64,000 bases of DNA from Sutterella megalosphaeroides (GCF_003609995.1 NZ_AP018786.1:754001-818000); one strand, 5' to 3'; positions 25,607 to 35,513 are shown, numbered from the stretch's first letter. Notes: a model not told the origin generated them from the letters alone. Numbers and translations: made by a program.

Positions 25607-26527
25607 ATGCTCAACCGCAAGACGATTGAACGCGCGCTCGCGCAGTATGCGGATCACCGCGACGCCGACGTCGCCCGACGCCTCGCCCTCTACGGCCCCA
25701 TGCTCCTTGCGGCCGCCGACGTGAAGAAAAAGGCCGTCGTGTCGGCCGAGCTGCCCGAAGCGAAGGAACTCGCGAAGTACCTTCTCGCTCCGACGGCGCC
25801 CCTTCTCTCGACCGGGGCCCTGACGCTCGATCGCGCTTCGATGGAAGCGGGCGTGAAGGAAGTGCTCGCCGCGCTCGTCGAATGGTTGAAGCCCGAAGCC
25901 GACGTGCTCGCGCTCATCAACGGTCTCGACTGGTCGGCCTACCTTACGGACGACATGTTGAAGCTCGCCTCGACGGACCCCGTCGCGTGGCTCGAGCGCG
26001 CGCGCGAATCGGCCGCGGGTCTCGGCGAAGCGCACGAAGCGCTCGTCGACATGGTGATCCTCCCCGTGCTCGGCTATACGTTGCGCGCTCATCTCGACCG
26101 CTTCGCGACCGAAGCCTCGAACGCGCTTGAACGCGTCGACGACCCCGTCACCTCGCACGAACGTCGTACGAGCTGCCCCGTGTGCGGCGCTCCCGCCACG
26201 TTCTCCGCGGTCGTTCCGACCTCGCGCTCCGGCAACGTCAAGAAGCTCTTTTGCGAGTGTTGCGGCGCTTCGTGGAAGTTCGAACGCATCCGCTGCGCCG
26301 TCTGCGGCGACGAAGCGGTTTCGGACCTCGAATACGTCCACGACGAAGGCGACACGGCGCACCGTCTGCACGTCTGCCGCGGCTGCGGCGAAGCGACGCC
26401 CACGCTCTTTGCGCCGGGCGACGAAGAAACCTTCTCGGCCGACGTCGAATCGATCGTGATGACGGGTCTCGAAATGGCGTACGAAGAAAGCCGCGCCGCC
26501 GAGTCCGCCGACACGAAGGACGCCTGA
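25607..26527 (+). CDS. fdhE: Formate dehydrogenase accessory protein FdhE
   Basis: 306 residues from ATG 25607 with an AGAAGGA site. The C-terminal half has four CxxC groups in rubredoxin-like pairs (CPVCG, CECCG, CAVCG, CRGCG), the iron/zinc-binding signature of FdhE, which interacts with the catalytic subunit during maturation of periplasmic respiratory formate dehydrogenases. The N-terminal half is helical. Its position after fdhABC and immediately before fdhD supports the assignment. Confidence 0.9.
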   Translation: MLNRKTIERALAQYADHRDADVARRLALYGPMLLAAADVKKKAVVSAELPEAKELAKYLLAPTAPLLSTGALTLDRASMEAGVKEVLAALVEWLKPEADVLALINGLDWSAYLTDDMLKLASTDPVAWLERARESAAGLGEAHEALVDMVILPVLGYTLRAHLDRFATEASNALERVDDPVTSHERRTSCPVCGAPATFSAVVPTSRSGNVKKLFCECCGASWKFERIRCAVCGDEAVSDLEYVHDEGDTAHRLHVCRGCGEATPTLFAPGDEETFSADVESIVMTGLEMAYEESRAAESADTKDA

Positions 26528-26548
26528 TTTTCGTCTTCGGAGAAACGC

Positions 26549-27430
26549 ATGACGACCCCCGACCGCACCGATTGTCCTGAAGCCGACCGCCCCGAAGGGG
26601 CGCGTGCGGTGGAGATTCTCCGCGTGCGCGATGCCGTGGAGCCCGCCACGGACTTTGTCGTCGAAGAAGCCCCCGTCGCGCTCGTCTATAACGGCATCTC
26701 GCATGCCGTCATGATGACGACCCCGTCGATGCTGCGGGAGTTCGCCGTGGGCTTTTCGCTCGCGGAAGGTATCGTCGCCTCGCCCTCGGAAATCTACGAA
26801 ATCGAGGTGACGGACGCCTGCGGGAACGGGAAAAACGTCGAAATGCGCGTTTCCTCCGAAGCCTTCTGGAAGCTCAAGGAGCGCCGCCGCTCGATGGCGG
26901 GCCGCACGGGCTGCGGCCTGTGCGGTGTCGAAAGCCTCAAGGACGCGGTGCGTCATGCGCCGCGCCTTCCCGTGACGCAAACCTTCGACATGGCGCACTA
27001 CGACGCGGCGCTCACGTACCTCTTCGAAGCCGAACGGCTCGGGGAACTGACGGGCGCGACGCACGCCGCCGTCTGGGTGACGCCCGACGGGCGTCTTGCG
27101 GGCGGTGCCGAAGATGTGGGCCGCCACGTGGCGCTCGACAAGCTTCTCGGCCTTCGGGCCCTTTCGGGGTGGAAGGACGGGGCGCTCGTCATCAGCTCGC
27201 GCGCTTCCTACGAAATGGTAGAAAAGGCCGCGATGTGTGGCGTCGAAATCCTCTTTGCCGTTTCCGCTCCGACGGCGCTCGCGGTCGAAGTGGCGCGCGA
27301 TGCGGGGATGACCCTTGCGGCCTTCTGCCGACGAAGTCGCGCGAACATCTACAGCCACCCCGAGCGCCTTACGGGGCTCGAGGGGCTCGATGCGTTGGCG
27401 GGCTTCGCACGACACGCCAAGAGCGCCTGA
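26549..27430 (+). CDS. fdhD: Formate dehydrogenase sulfurtransferase FdhD
   Basis: 293 residues. Contains the CxxC loop GCGLCG (Cys122, Cys125) that carries the sulfur passed from IscS to the molybdenum cofactor, and the nucleotide-like binding stretch EDVGRHVALDK. FdhD is required to sulfurate the bis-MGD cofactor of formate dehydrogenase. It sits 21 bp after fdhE, likely in the same transcript. The first 20 residues form a polar tail. Confidence 0.92.
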   Translation: MTTPDRTDCPEADRPEGARAVEILRVRDAVEPATDFVVEEAPVALVYNGISHAVMMTTPSMLREFAVGFSLAEGIVASPSEIYEIEVTDACGNGKNVEMRVSSEAFWKLKERRRSMAGRTGCGLCGVESLKDAVRHAPRLPVTQTFDMAHYDAALTYLFEAERLGELTGATHAAVWVTPDGRLAGGAEDVGRHVALDKLLGLRALSGWKDGALVISSRASYEMVEKAAMCGVEILFAVSAPTALAVEVARDAGMTLAAFCRRSRANIYSHPERLTGLEGLDALAGFARHAKSA

Positions 27431-27748
27431 GCGCCTGAAATCCGGAATCCTTCCTCGTCGCCCGCACCGGTCGCAGCCGTTGCGGGTGACGTGCGTTTCG
27501 GGGCAGCACACCCTTACATCGCGCGTACGATTCCTCACACCGAACCCGCGTCTAGTTGTTTTCGGATCCCGTCTTTGCGTCCCGCATCGCATTTTCTTTG
27601 GGCCTGCGTGCGTGTTGACGAAGAAAAGAAATAGTTGAGGAATTTGGTTGGGTTTATACTGCGAAGGTCATTCCGACTTCTCAGACTCCCGACCGCACTC
27701 CGCCCCCGGGGGCGCGGCCGACATCCCCAGCAAAGAAGGGAAATCATC
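27431..27748 (+). other. Intergenic region before the dicarboxylate symporter
   Basis: 318 bp without a likely gene. The last 140 bp are AT-rich, with a good -10-like TATACT at 27655-27660. A TTGAGG (27635-27640) lies only 14 bp before it and a TTGACG (27615-27620) too far, so the promoter is plausible but not clear. Confidence 0.35.
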
Positions 27749-29023
27749 ATGTCCATTGACACTCGACCCGCACTCGCGCCCGAGGCCAAGCGCGAGCAGC
27801 TGATCATGGCCGGCTTCTACCTCGTCGCGATCGTTCTCGGCGTGCTGAACGGCTTTTACGGAACGGCGTTCACGCATTCCGTCGGCGACTTCGTCTCCTC
27901 GGTCTTCATCAAGCTCTTCAAGTTCATCAGCATCCCGATCATCGCGGTGTCGATCATCTCGACCCTCGCTTCGATCTCGAAGTCGAGCGAATCGGGCCGG
28001 ATCTTCCGCCACACGATCTTCTACACGCTCCTGACAACGATTCTCGCCGCAGTGCTTGCCGCGGGTCTTTACCTGCTTTTCAGTCCCGCGAACGTGGCGC
28101 TCCCCGACGGCGCGACCGCTCCCGCGGCCGTTGCCGAAAAGAGCTACTTCGCATACGTGCAGTCGGTGATTCCGGACAACTTCCTCGCGCCCTTCCTTTC
28201 GGCGAACGTCCTTTCGGTGCTTCTCATCGCCGCTGCGGTCGGTCTTGCGATCGCGAAGCTGCCGCGCGAGAGCCGCTCCCAGGAAATCCTGACGGCGTTC
28301 TTCACGGCCTGCCAGGATGTCCTCTTCGTCCTCGTCAAGTGGCTGATCAAGGTCCTTCCCGTCGGGATCTTCGGCTTCATCTCGGCCCTTTGCGTGGAGC
28401 TTGCGAGCGGCGTGAGCATCGGCGGCCTCGGCACGTACTTCGCGACCGTGCTGACGGCGAACTTCCTGCAGATGCTCGTTGTCCTTCCGCTCGTTCTTCT
28501 CATCCGCGGTCTCAACCCCCTGCGCGTTGCACGCGGCATGATGCCCGCGCTTCTCGTTGCCTTCTTCTCGAAGTCCTCGGCGGGGACCCTTCCCGTCACG
28601 ATGGCCTGCTCCGAAGAACGCGTGGGCGTTCGTCCCGCGGTTGCGCGCTTCGTGCTTCCCATCTGCACGACCATCAACATGAACGCCTGCGCGGCCTTCA
28701 TCCTGATTACGAGCGTCTTCCTCATGCAGAATGCGGGCGCCGAAATCACGCTCGGCACGCTCGGCGTCTGGGTGTTGATCGCCACGATCGCCGCCGTCGG
28801 GAACGCCGGCGTCCCCATGGGGTGCTTCTTCCTCACGGCGAGCCTCATGGCGAGCATGAACGTTCCCATCCTCCTCATGGGCGTGATCCTGCCCGTCTAT
28901 GCCGTGATCGACATGATCGAAACGATGTTGAACGTTTGGTCCGACAGTACCGTCGCCGCCATGGTCAACAAGGACCTCTACGGCGACGAAGACGAAGCGA
29001 AGCGCGAAGCCGTTTCGGCCTAA
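27749..29023 (+). CDS. DAACS-family dicarboxylate/amino-acid:cation symporter
   Basis: 424 residues from ATG 27749. About eight membrane helices with the family's re-entrant loops: the Ser-rich SKSSAGTLPVTMAC (HP1), the NMNACAAF variant of the NMDGT motif in helix 7, GNAGVPMGC (HP2), and MIETMLNVWSDS in helix 8, matching the D-x-R-T-x-x-N-V-x-G-D region with substitutions. The family moves C4-dicarboxylates or acidic/neutral amino acids with Na+ or H+. The changed helix 7 and 8 motifs (Met-Glu-Thr in place of Arg-Thr) argue against a simple glutamate/aspartate carrier. It follows the fdh cluster, separated by its own probable promoter. Confidence 0.82.
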   Translation: MSIDTRPALAPEAKREQLIMAGFYLVAIVLGVLNGFYGTAFTHSVGDFVSSVFIKLFKFISIPIIAVSIISTLASISKSSESGRIFRHTIFYTLLTTILAAVLAAGLYLLFSPANVALPDGATAPAAVAEKSYFAYVQSVIPDNFLAPFLSANVLSVLLIAAAVGLAIAKLPRESRSQEILTAFFTACQDVLFVLVKWLIKVLPVGIFGFISALCVELASGVSIGGLGTYFATVLTANFLQMLVVLPLVLLIRGLNPLRVARGMMPALLVAFFSKSSAGTLPVTMACSEERVGVRPAVARFVLPICTTINMNACAAFILITSVFLMQNAGAEITLGTLGVWVLIATIAAVGNAGVPMGCFFLTASLMASMNVPILLMGVILPVYAVIDMIETMLNVWSDSTVAAMVNKDLYGDEDEAKREAVSA

Positions 29024-29114
29024 AGCCAAGCTTCCCTTGAGCCTCGCTTGAGGCTTCGATCGGGGCGTTCTTCCACTCCTGCACGGGACTCGGAGGGCGC
29101 CCCGAATCTTTTTC

Positions 29115-29500
29115 CGGTCGCAGCGTGCGGAGGTCTCGCACCTCGAAGGCCCCTCCGAAGGGCTCGAACTGATCGCCAACAACCGCGGCCGGAAGAAAAA
29201 GGCGACGTGGCTGAAGACAGCTCGTTTTCCCTCATGCCAACCTGGTTACGTTCGATCCCAAGCTCTGTTGCGTTCCGACAAAGAAACTCGAAGAGCTCAT
29301 GGATCTGCAGCGGCCGGTTTGAGGAGAAAACCTCTACCTGAACGGACCGACCGGACCGGGCAAGAGCCTGCCGGCCGTGGTCCTGGGAAAACGGGCTGTC
29401 CGTGCAGGATACCGCACTTTCTTCGTCGAGAAGGCCGTGAACGAGCGGTTTCTCGAGAAACGCAACGATCCAGCGTCTCTTGGGCGAACCGGAAGCGAAC
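29115..29500 (+). pseudogene. Degraded IstB-like ATPase (IS21-type helper) remnant
   Basis: Two frames on the plus strand translate into consecutive pieces of an IstB-type transposition helper. The frame at 29115 gives LELIANNRGRKKKATWLKTARFP, continued in the frame at 29221 by HANLVTFDPK and, after an in-frame TGA, ENLYLNGPTGPGKSLPA, a Walker A with the Thr replaced, then RAVRAGYRTFF. Thus a frameshift, a stop and truncation have killed it. No partner istA, inverted repeat or target duplication was found in the 600-bp gap between the symporter and assT. Confidence 0.6.
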
Positions 29501-29560
29501 CGAGAGAGTGCTCCGGACGAAAAAAACGAAGCGGGAAAATGCTCCGGCCCTGCAAACGAA

Positions 29561-29588
29561 AAGAGGACGCTCGTTTGAGCGTCCTCTT
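29561..29588 (-). terminator. Terminator of the first assT gene
   Basis: 12-bp stem (29561-29572 with 29577-29588) with a 4-base loop; on the minus strand the right arm runs into TTTTCGTTT. It lies 60 bp past the assT stop. Confidence 0.75.
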
Positions 29589-29648
29589 CGGATCGGCCTC
29601 AAGTCGATCCGATCCTCGGCGGACCGGATCGGTCGGGCAGTCGACGAA

Positions 29649-31466
29649 TTACTTCGCTTCCTGCGAGAGAGCCTTCTGGACCGAGAACGGCCAGGCCTGG
29701 TAGCCCGTGCAGTTCTTCAGCTGGATTTCGACGGACGGTTCCTTGGCGCCCCACTTGAATTCGTTGATGAAGGGGTTCGGAGCCGAGGTGAAGGCACCCG
29801 TCGAGAGGTCGAAGTTGGCACCGGCGGTCGCCGAGTAGACGAAGACGGAGTCCTTGTCGGCTTGGTATTCCGTGAGCGACGTAACGGGGCTGTACCATTC
29901 GTGTCCGCGTTCCTTGCCGTATTCCCAAACCTGTTCGACGGTCATCTTCTTCTGGTCGATCTTATAGACGACCGAACGCGAGTACTTCATTTCGGGCAGA
30001 GCGGGTTGTTCCATGCCGCGCGCATCGCCGTTGTCGAAGGCCGAGACGTAGATGATGTCACCTTTGCTCTTTTCGTCGATCTTGAAGGCCGTGTGCTGCG
30101 TCCAGGTCCAGTCGAAGTCGCCTTCGCACTTGGAGCCTTCGCATTTGATGGGGTTACCCTTCGCGTCGACGGGCTTCAGGACCTTTTCGGCCCAACCTTT
30201 CTTCCAGCCTTCGGGCGAACCGAGAATCCACTTCACCTTCTTGTCGCGACCGATCTTGACAATGGCGGACTGGTGGCGCGAGGAGATGATGATGGAGTCG
30301 TCTTCGGGGTCGTAGTCGACGGAGTTGACGTGCGCCCAGTTGCGGCCCGGACCCGTACCGACGATGTCGCCGAACTTGTCCGAAGCGTCGAGCTTGGCGA
30401 GGTCTTCGGACGAGAGGGTTTTGCCGGCCTGCGAAGCGTCGATGTTGAGGCACACGGCGCCCTGGTCGAGCACCTTCATGACATTGTCGCGGTACGGATC
30501 GAGAATTTCTGCGAGGCGGAATTCGTCGACCACGTTGCCGTTGGCGTCCACTTCGGCGATGACGTCACGAACGGTACGAACGTTTTTGCCGTCGGAGCGC
30601 TTCCAGTTCGAGCTCGCGACGCGCAGGAAGTAGTGACCGTTCTGGGCGTCGTCCATCGAGTGCGAGTAGTCGCCGTAGCGCAGCGGCAGACGACGGTTGA
30701 AGACTTCGCGACCGAGGATGTCGTACTTGACGTAGCGTTGGCCGTAGCCCCAGGTGAGAAGGCCGTCGTCGTTCTGCTTGAAGCCCATCATGACGCCCGC
30801 GCTGTAGAGCGAGTTGAGGTCGTAGATGGGGTTGGCGAACATGTACCAGCGAACTTCACCCTTCGTGTCGATAACGGTGTTCTGCGGCCAGAAATTCCAT
30901 TCGAGAGCGCCGCCCGTGGGGTTGTTCCACACGGCGCGCGTGCCGACGCCGGACTTTTCGGCGAGGTTGTTGACGAAGTAGAGACGGTCGGAGAATTCCT
31001 TGTCGACCTTTTTCACGTCGACGCCGAAAGGCATCGCGCGTTCCATCGTATTGCCGGCGGGTTCGAAGTAGACGGGAGGAGCGTAAAGCTTGTATTCGTC
31101 CTTGAATTTTTCGGACTTGCCCGTCGTGTCGGTACGGGTGTACTCGACGCGAACCGTGTTGAGGTAGTCGGCGTAGAGACCGAAGACGGGAATACCGCCG
31201 TGCGTGAGAAGCTGCGTGCGGGAGACCTTGTAGTCGATCGGCTGACCGCCCTGCTTCGGAACGATGTGGACGGTGACGTCCGAAAGAGTGTAGCCGCCGT
31301 CGCGAATCACGGCCGTGAGCGGAGCGATCCCATAGGGATTCGCCATGACTTCGCCGATGTGTCCTTGAACTTCGTAGTCCACTTTGGCCCCCGAGGGGCC
31401 GCCGATGGCAAAAGCGGCACACGGAATCGTCGCGGCGATCGCGAGGGCGATCCACTTTTTCTGCAT
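29649..31466 (-). CDS. assT: Periplasmic arylsulfate sulfotransferase (copy 1)
   Basis: 605 residues from ATG at 31466 with an AAAGGAG site 8 bases upstream. A signal peptide ends near residue 20. PAPS-independent AssT transfers a sulfuryl group from a phenolic sulfate donor to a phenolic acceptor through a sulfo-histidine. The active-site set is present with nearly the E. coli spacing: His269 (YSHSMDD), His379 (NWAHVNS), Arg397 (SSRHQS) and His458 (WTQHTAF), the presumed sulfated residue. The conserved disulfide pair CEGSKC precedes it. No dsbL/dsbI lies nearby. A LysR gene is directly upstream on the same strand. Very similar to the second copy at 44.4 kb. Confidence 0.92.
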   Translation of the reverse strand: MQKKWIALAIAATIPCAAFAIGGPSGAKVDYEVQGHIGEVMANPYGIAPLTAVIRDGGYTLSDVTVHIVPKQGGQPIDYKVSRTQLLTHGGIPVFGLYADYLNTVRVEYTRTDTTGKSEKFKDEYKLYAPPVYFEPAGNTMERAMPFGVDVKKVDKEFSDRLYFVNNLAEKSGVGTRAVWNNPTGGALEWNFWPQNTVIDTKGEVRWYMFANPIYDLNSLYSAGVMMGFKQNDDGLLTWGYGQRYVKYDILGREVFNRRLPLRYGDYSHSMDDAQNGHYFLRVASSNWKRSDGKNVRTVRDVIAEVDANGNVVDEFRLAEILDPYRDNVMKVLDQGAVCLNIDASQAGKTLSSEDLAKLDASDKFGDIVGTGPGRNWAHVNSVDYDPEDDSIIISSRHQSAIVKIGRDKKVKWILGSPEGWKKGWAEKVLKPVDAKGNPIKCEGSKCEGDFDWTWTQHTAFKIDEKSKGDIIYVSAFDNGDARGMEQPALPEMKYSRSVVYKIDQKKMTVEQVWEYGKERGHEWYSPVTSLTEYQADKDSVFVYSATAGANFDLSTGAFTSAPNPFINEFKWGAKEPSVEIQLKNCTGYQAWPFSVQKALSQEAK

Positions 31467-31705
31467 GGTGTTTCTCCTTTGTTTGCGCCCGGCACTCTCG
31501 CCGCGGCGCATGTCCCCCGTGTCAGGGGGTTGGGTGGTCATGCCCTGAAAGCGGGCTTCGTAACGAGGAGTAGTGTCGCCTTTGGGAGGCGCGGCGCGCA
31601 TCGGAAGTTTCGACGGTCGGCGGAGTGTTTACGGGAAACGGCTTTTCTGAAAAATCGAAAAAGATGTTTCCCGCATGTAACGGAAACCGCAGTTTCGAAC
31701 TCGTC

Positions 31706-32665
31706 TCAGATGCCCTCGAGGACGGGCAGGTCTTTGAGATCGGCCAGTTCCTTGGCGGCGGAAAGGAGTACGGAGCGCACCCACACGGAAGCGGGATCTT
31801 CGTGGAGGCGCTCGTGCCAGAGAAGCTTCGGGGAGAAGGCTTTCGCCGAAGCGGGGCGCCCGAGGATCACGAGGTCGGGGAACCACCGGCGCAGTCGCAT
31901 GAACGTCTGAAAGGGAACGGCTCCCCAGAGCTCCATGTTGCTCATGATCTGCAGGACGGAAATGAAATAGGGCGTCCAGACGGCGACGTTGTCGGCGAGC
32001 ATCGGCACGTCGCCCCGGGTGTCCGACCACGGGTCGGCCTCGTACTTCGCGGGCGCCGTGGCGATGCGAACCTGACGGTAGGGCTTGAAATCCTCAGCCG
32101 TGAGCGGCCGCTTTTCACTCAGGCGCGCAAGCGGGTGCTTTTTCGAGCATGCGAGCACGAAGACGTCCTCGGCGAGCGGCGCCGAGTGGAGGACGTCGCT
32201 CGCCGGGGCGGTCGGGTAGACGGCGAAGTCGAGTTCTCCCGTAGAGAGTTGCTCGGTAAAGTTCGGCAAAATGGGACGGAATTCGACGCCGATTCGCGGT
32301 GCCTTCTCAAAGAGCGGCGGGAGGCTTTGCGAAAGGTAGGTGAAGATCGCAGTGTCGACACATCCGATGCGAAGTACTCGGATGAGGTCCGTCGGCGCAA
32401 ATACTTCCGGATTGAAGAGTTCGCTGTAGTTGCCGACGATTTTGGCGACGCGCGGCGCGAGCGCCTTCGCCTTGGGCGTCGGAATGAGCCCGTGGTTGGT
32501 TCGGTCGAAAAGATCGTCGCCGAACGTTTCGCGCAATTTGCCGAGCAGGCGGCTTGCGCTTCCGATCGACATCGAGCAGGCGGCTGCGGCGCGCGTGAGC
32601 GAGCCCGTACGCATCAGTTCCCGAAAAAGGAAGAGTGCGTCCGTATCAAGAGAAGGACGAAGCAT
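31706..32665 (-). CDS. LysR-type regulator linked to assT copy 1
   Basis: 319 residues from ATG at 32665 (MLRPSLDTDALFLF). Helix-turn-helix at about residues 15-60 (SLTRAAAACSMSIGSASRLL), then a LysR substrate-binding domain with FAVYPTAP and VFVLACSKKHPLARL. It lies 240 bp upstream of assT copy 1 in the same direction, which suggests local control. Its N-terminus begins with the same MLRP word as the broken LysR beside assT copy 2, hinting that the two regulator-enzyme pairs share ancestry. Confidence 0.85.
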   Translation of the reverse strand: MLRPSLDTDALFLFRELMRTGSLTRAAAACSMSIGSASRLLGKLRETFGDDLFDRTNHGLIPTPKAKALAPRVAKIVGNYSELFNPEVFAPTDLIRVLRIGCVDTAIFTYLSQSLPPLFEKAPRIGVEFRPILPNFTEQLSTGELDFAVYPTAPASDVLHSAPLAEDVFVLACSKKHPLARLSEKRPLTAEDFKPYRQVRIATAPAKYEADPWSDTRGDVPMLADNVAVWTPYFISVLQIMSNMELWGAVPFQTFMRLRRWFPDLVILGRPASAKAFSPKLLWHERLHEDPASVWVRSVLLSAAKELADLKDLPVLEGI

Positions 32666-32837
32666 GGCGGTTGAAAGGTGTGGTCGGGCCGACCGAGAGG
32701 GTCGATTCGGTCGGCTTGGTCGTTTTGGTCGAAGTTCGATATTACCGACTGTCGCGTTCGATTGCCCTGACAAAATGGACCGCTGTTCGTAAACCGAGCA
32801 TGACTTTCGCTCGGCGCAGGGCGAGCGCAGCCTTGTC

Positions 32838-34358
32838 TCAGTCTCGTGCCTCGGGGAACGTCTCCGCAGCCAGCCGGCCGATCGTGCGGCCCATGACGAG
32901 GCAGTCGAGGATGGCGCACGAGCCCATGCGGCAGGCGCCGTGCACGCCGCCCGCACACTCGCCTGCGGCGTAGAGTCCCCGCATCGCTCGACCGGTCGCG
33001 GCGTTTCGCACGCGCCCGAGGGTGTCGGTGAGGAGCCCGCCCATGCAGTGGTGCACCTTGGGGCGCATCTCGGCGGCGTACCAGGGACCATCTTCCAAGG
33101 GCTTGGCGACGGTGAGGGGGCGGAAAAATTCGGTGTCGCGCCGACGGCGGATCATCGCGTTGAAGTTGCGGACGGTCGCTTGCAGGGCGCCCGTAGGAAT
33201 TCCCCAAGCCGCCTCGAGCGCTTCGATCGTGTCGTACGCGTTGATGAGCCCGCGTTCGAGCATGCGGTCCATGTAGCCCGGGCGCAGTTGGTCGAGCTTT
33301 TCCTTCGAAATGCGCGAGCCGATTGCGATGGCTTTGAGGCCGAGCCGGTGGAGTTCCAGCACGGCGTCGCTTGCCGTTTTCCGGTTCGAGAGTTCGTTCA
33401 CGAAGCGTTGCCCGTTGCCGTCCACCCAAAGACCGTAGTCGGCGCCCACGTAGTCGCTGAAGAGCCACCCGCTTCCCATGCCCTTTTCCTTCGGATTCGA
33501 CCAGGGCGTGCACTGGATGCGGCTCGCTTCGATCATCGCGCAGCCGATGCGCTCGGCTTCGCGCCAGAGTTCGCCCGTCGCGCCGGGTTGGTTCGTGGTG
33601 TCGTAGTCGGCCGTGAGCTGCCGGTTGAAGCGCATGCGGTACGCAACGTCCGCACCGAACCCGCCGTAGCAGAGGCACAGGCCCCGACGGAAGCGAATCT
33701 CGCGCACCGTGCCGCTCTCGGCATCGGGAAAGGCGTAGCCCTCGCGCACGCGAAGCCCGACCACCTCGCCCGAGGTGTCCGTTAGAAACGCTTCCACGTA
33801 GGCGTTGAGGCGGATTTCAACGCCGCTCTCGCGCACGGCCCGGATGAGCTTTTCGTAGATTTCGCGGCCCGACCCCGTTCGCACCGTGAGCGTTCTCGGG
33901 ACGCTGTGGCCGCCCGCCCAGGTGACAATGGGAAGCCACTCGACGCCGAGGCGCTTCGTCGTCCAGTCGTAGAGTGCTTCGGAGTGGAGCGCGACGTAGT
34001 TGACCTTGCTCGGATCGTTCAGGTGCTCGCCGTTTTCCAGCATGTCGTTCGCGAGCAGATCGGGCGAGTCGGCGATGTGCCGCGCGCTTTGCTGCGGGGA
34101 GTTCGCGACCGAAAGCATCCCCTCGTCGATCACGGAGTTGCCGCCCGGGGTGCCCATCTTTTCAAGAACGAGCACGCGGGCCTTCCCGCCCGAACGCTCC
34201 GCCGCCTCCAGAGCGGCAGCAAGGCCCGAAAAGCCCGAACCGATCACGACGACGTCCGCGACTTCGGGACTCGAATCGAGCGCCGAACGCGGTGCGGCGT
34301 CGGCGTCGCGTCGGGAGGTTGAGACTTCGGAAGGAATCGGGTTTCGAGTAGGGGGCAT
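32838..34358 (-). CDS. Fumarate reductase-like flavoprotein without signal peptide
   Basis: 506 residues from ATG at 34358; an in-frame ATG at 34409 is also possible and neither has a strong ribosome site. FAD motif DVVVIGSGFSGLAAALEAAE after a polar tail. The catalytic domain has GGHSVPRTLTVRTGSGREIYE, then RPKVHHCMGG with the substrate-binding His pair, and GACRMGSCAILDCLVMGR with the active-site Arg. No Tat or Sec signal is visible, unlike the related protein at 36.7 kb, so it may be cytoplasmic. It resembles enoate or steroid-type dehydrogenases/reductases of the FAD_binding_2 family; the substrate is unknown. Confidence 0.78.
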   Translation of the reverse strand: MPPTRNPIPSEVSTSRRDADAAPRSALDSSPEVADVVVIGSGFSGLAAALEAAERSGGKARVLVLEKMGTPGGNSVIDEGMLSVANSPQQSARHIADSPDLLANDMLENGEHLNDPSKVNYVALHSEALYDWTTKRLGVEWLPIVTWAGGHSVPRTLTVRTGSGREIYEKLIRAVRESGVEIRLNAYVEAFLTDTSGEVVGLRVREGYAFPDAESGTVREIRFRRGLCLCYGGFGADVAYRMRFNRQLTADYDTTNQPGATGELWREAERIGCAMIEASRIQCTPWSNPKEKGMGSGWLFSDYVGADYGLWVDGNGQRFVNELSNRKTASDAVLELHRLGLKAIAIGSRISKEKLDQLRPGYMDRMLERGLINAYDTIEALEAAWGIPTGALQATVRNFNAMIRRRRDTEFFRPLTVAKPLEDGPWYAAEMRPKVHHCMGGLLTDTLGRVRNAATGRAMRGLYAAGECAGGVHGACRMGSCAILDCLVMGRTIGRLAAETFPEARD

Positions 34359-34532
34359 GGAAATCGTTACACGCTTGGGGCCTGCGGCCGAATGTCGAAG
34401 GACACACATTTTCCATACGGCGTGTTCGGTCGGGGAGAGCGTTAAGGGTAAGTTCGGTCTGGGGTTAACGCGGAGAAGGTCCCTTTAAAATTGTGATTTT
34501 TGCGAAGAAAACTGAAATCCATTGCATGAAAG

Positions 34533-35513
34533 TCAAAGCACGGGACGCTTCTCGACGGCGAGCCCCGGCGTTTCGGACCATTGTCTGCGGCACAGCGTCA
34601 CGACCGTTTGGATGCGGGGCGACGGGTAGCGTTGGGGCGCGCGCAGCAGCCAGGCCACGGGAGCGGGCATGCGCCAGTCGCGCAACACCTCGACAAGGTC
34701 CCCGCGACGGAGCGCGGCGTGCGCAAGGCATCGGGGCAGACCCACGGCCACGCCCGCACCCGAGAGCGCCGCATTGAGAAGGGCGTCGTGCGTGCTGAGG
34801 TCGGACGTAAGGAGCGTCTCGGGGACGCGTCCGAGCGCGCGTGCGGCTTCAACCGACAAGTCGGGGCGGTCGCTGTCCGCCGGATCCTTCAAGTCCTTCG
34901 GGTCCTTTGAAACAGGCTCGAAGGTCGGGCGGCGCTCCAAGAGGGCCGTGAGCACCGCGTGCGTACTGAGGTCGTCGGGGTGCGTGATGTCGCCGTTACG
35001 CTCCAAGTAGTCGGGCGAAGCGGCGCAGACGAGCGGCATCGTGCCCAAGCGGGTGGCGATGACGCGCTCGACGGGCGGCTCGGGCTGAAGCACGATCGAA
35101 AAGTCGAGCTCCCCTTCGGGGGTGCGGTTGGGGCGGTCCGTGGCGCGAAGTTGCAGGCGCAGGCCCAATTCCGAAAAAGCCGCCCCCAAAGGCGCGAGAA
35201 CGACGGACGCGACGGCGGAAGGCGCCTCGACGGAAACTTCGTCGGCGCGCGTGCGTTGGAAGCGGCGTTCCAGGTTGTCGAAGGCGCGCATGACCGGGGC
35301 AACCTCTTCGAGAAGACGCGCCGCTTCCGGGGTGAGGATCGTCGCGGTGCCCGCCCGTTCGAGCAGCGCCACATCCCATTCGTCCGAAAGATTCTTGATG
35401 CGCCGAGAGGCTTGGGAAACAGAAATCCCGAGCGTTTCCGCGGCGCGCGTGAGGCTGCCTGTTTCGGCGACGGCGCCGAGCGCCTCAAGGCATTCGAAAA
35501 GTTGACGGCTCAT
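34533..35513 (-). CDS. LysR-type regulator, downstream member of a coupled pair
   Basis: 326 residues. ATG at 35513 overlaps the stop of the upstream LysR gene by ATGA. Helix-turn-helix at about residues 17-55 (SLTRAAETLGISVSQASRR), followed by an effector domain whose middle carries an unusual Asp/Lys/Pro-rich insert (VSKDPKDLKDPADSDRPDLS). Part of a two-regulator transcript facing away from the flavoprotein-cupin operon. Confidence 0.82.
   Translation of the reverse strand: MSRQLFECLEALGAVAETGSLTRAAETLGISVSQASRRIKNLSDEWDVALLERAGTATILTPEAARLLEEVAPVMRAFDNLERRFQRTRADEVSVEAPSAVASVVLAPLGAAFSELGLRLQLRATDRPNRTPEGELDFSIVLQPEPPVERVIATRLGTMPLVCAASPDYLERNGDITHPDDLSTHAVLTALLERRPTFEPVSKDPKDLKDPADSDRPDLSVEAARALGRVPETLLTSDLSTHDALLNAALSGAGVAVGLPRCLAHAALRRGDLVEVLRDWRMPAPVAWLLRAPQRYPSPRIQTVVTLCRRQWSETPGLAVEKRPVL

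Noticed and set aside
29377-29703. 108-codon frame starting at 29377
   Set aside because: It is the tail of the broken IstB frame running into the assT terminator, not an independent gene.
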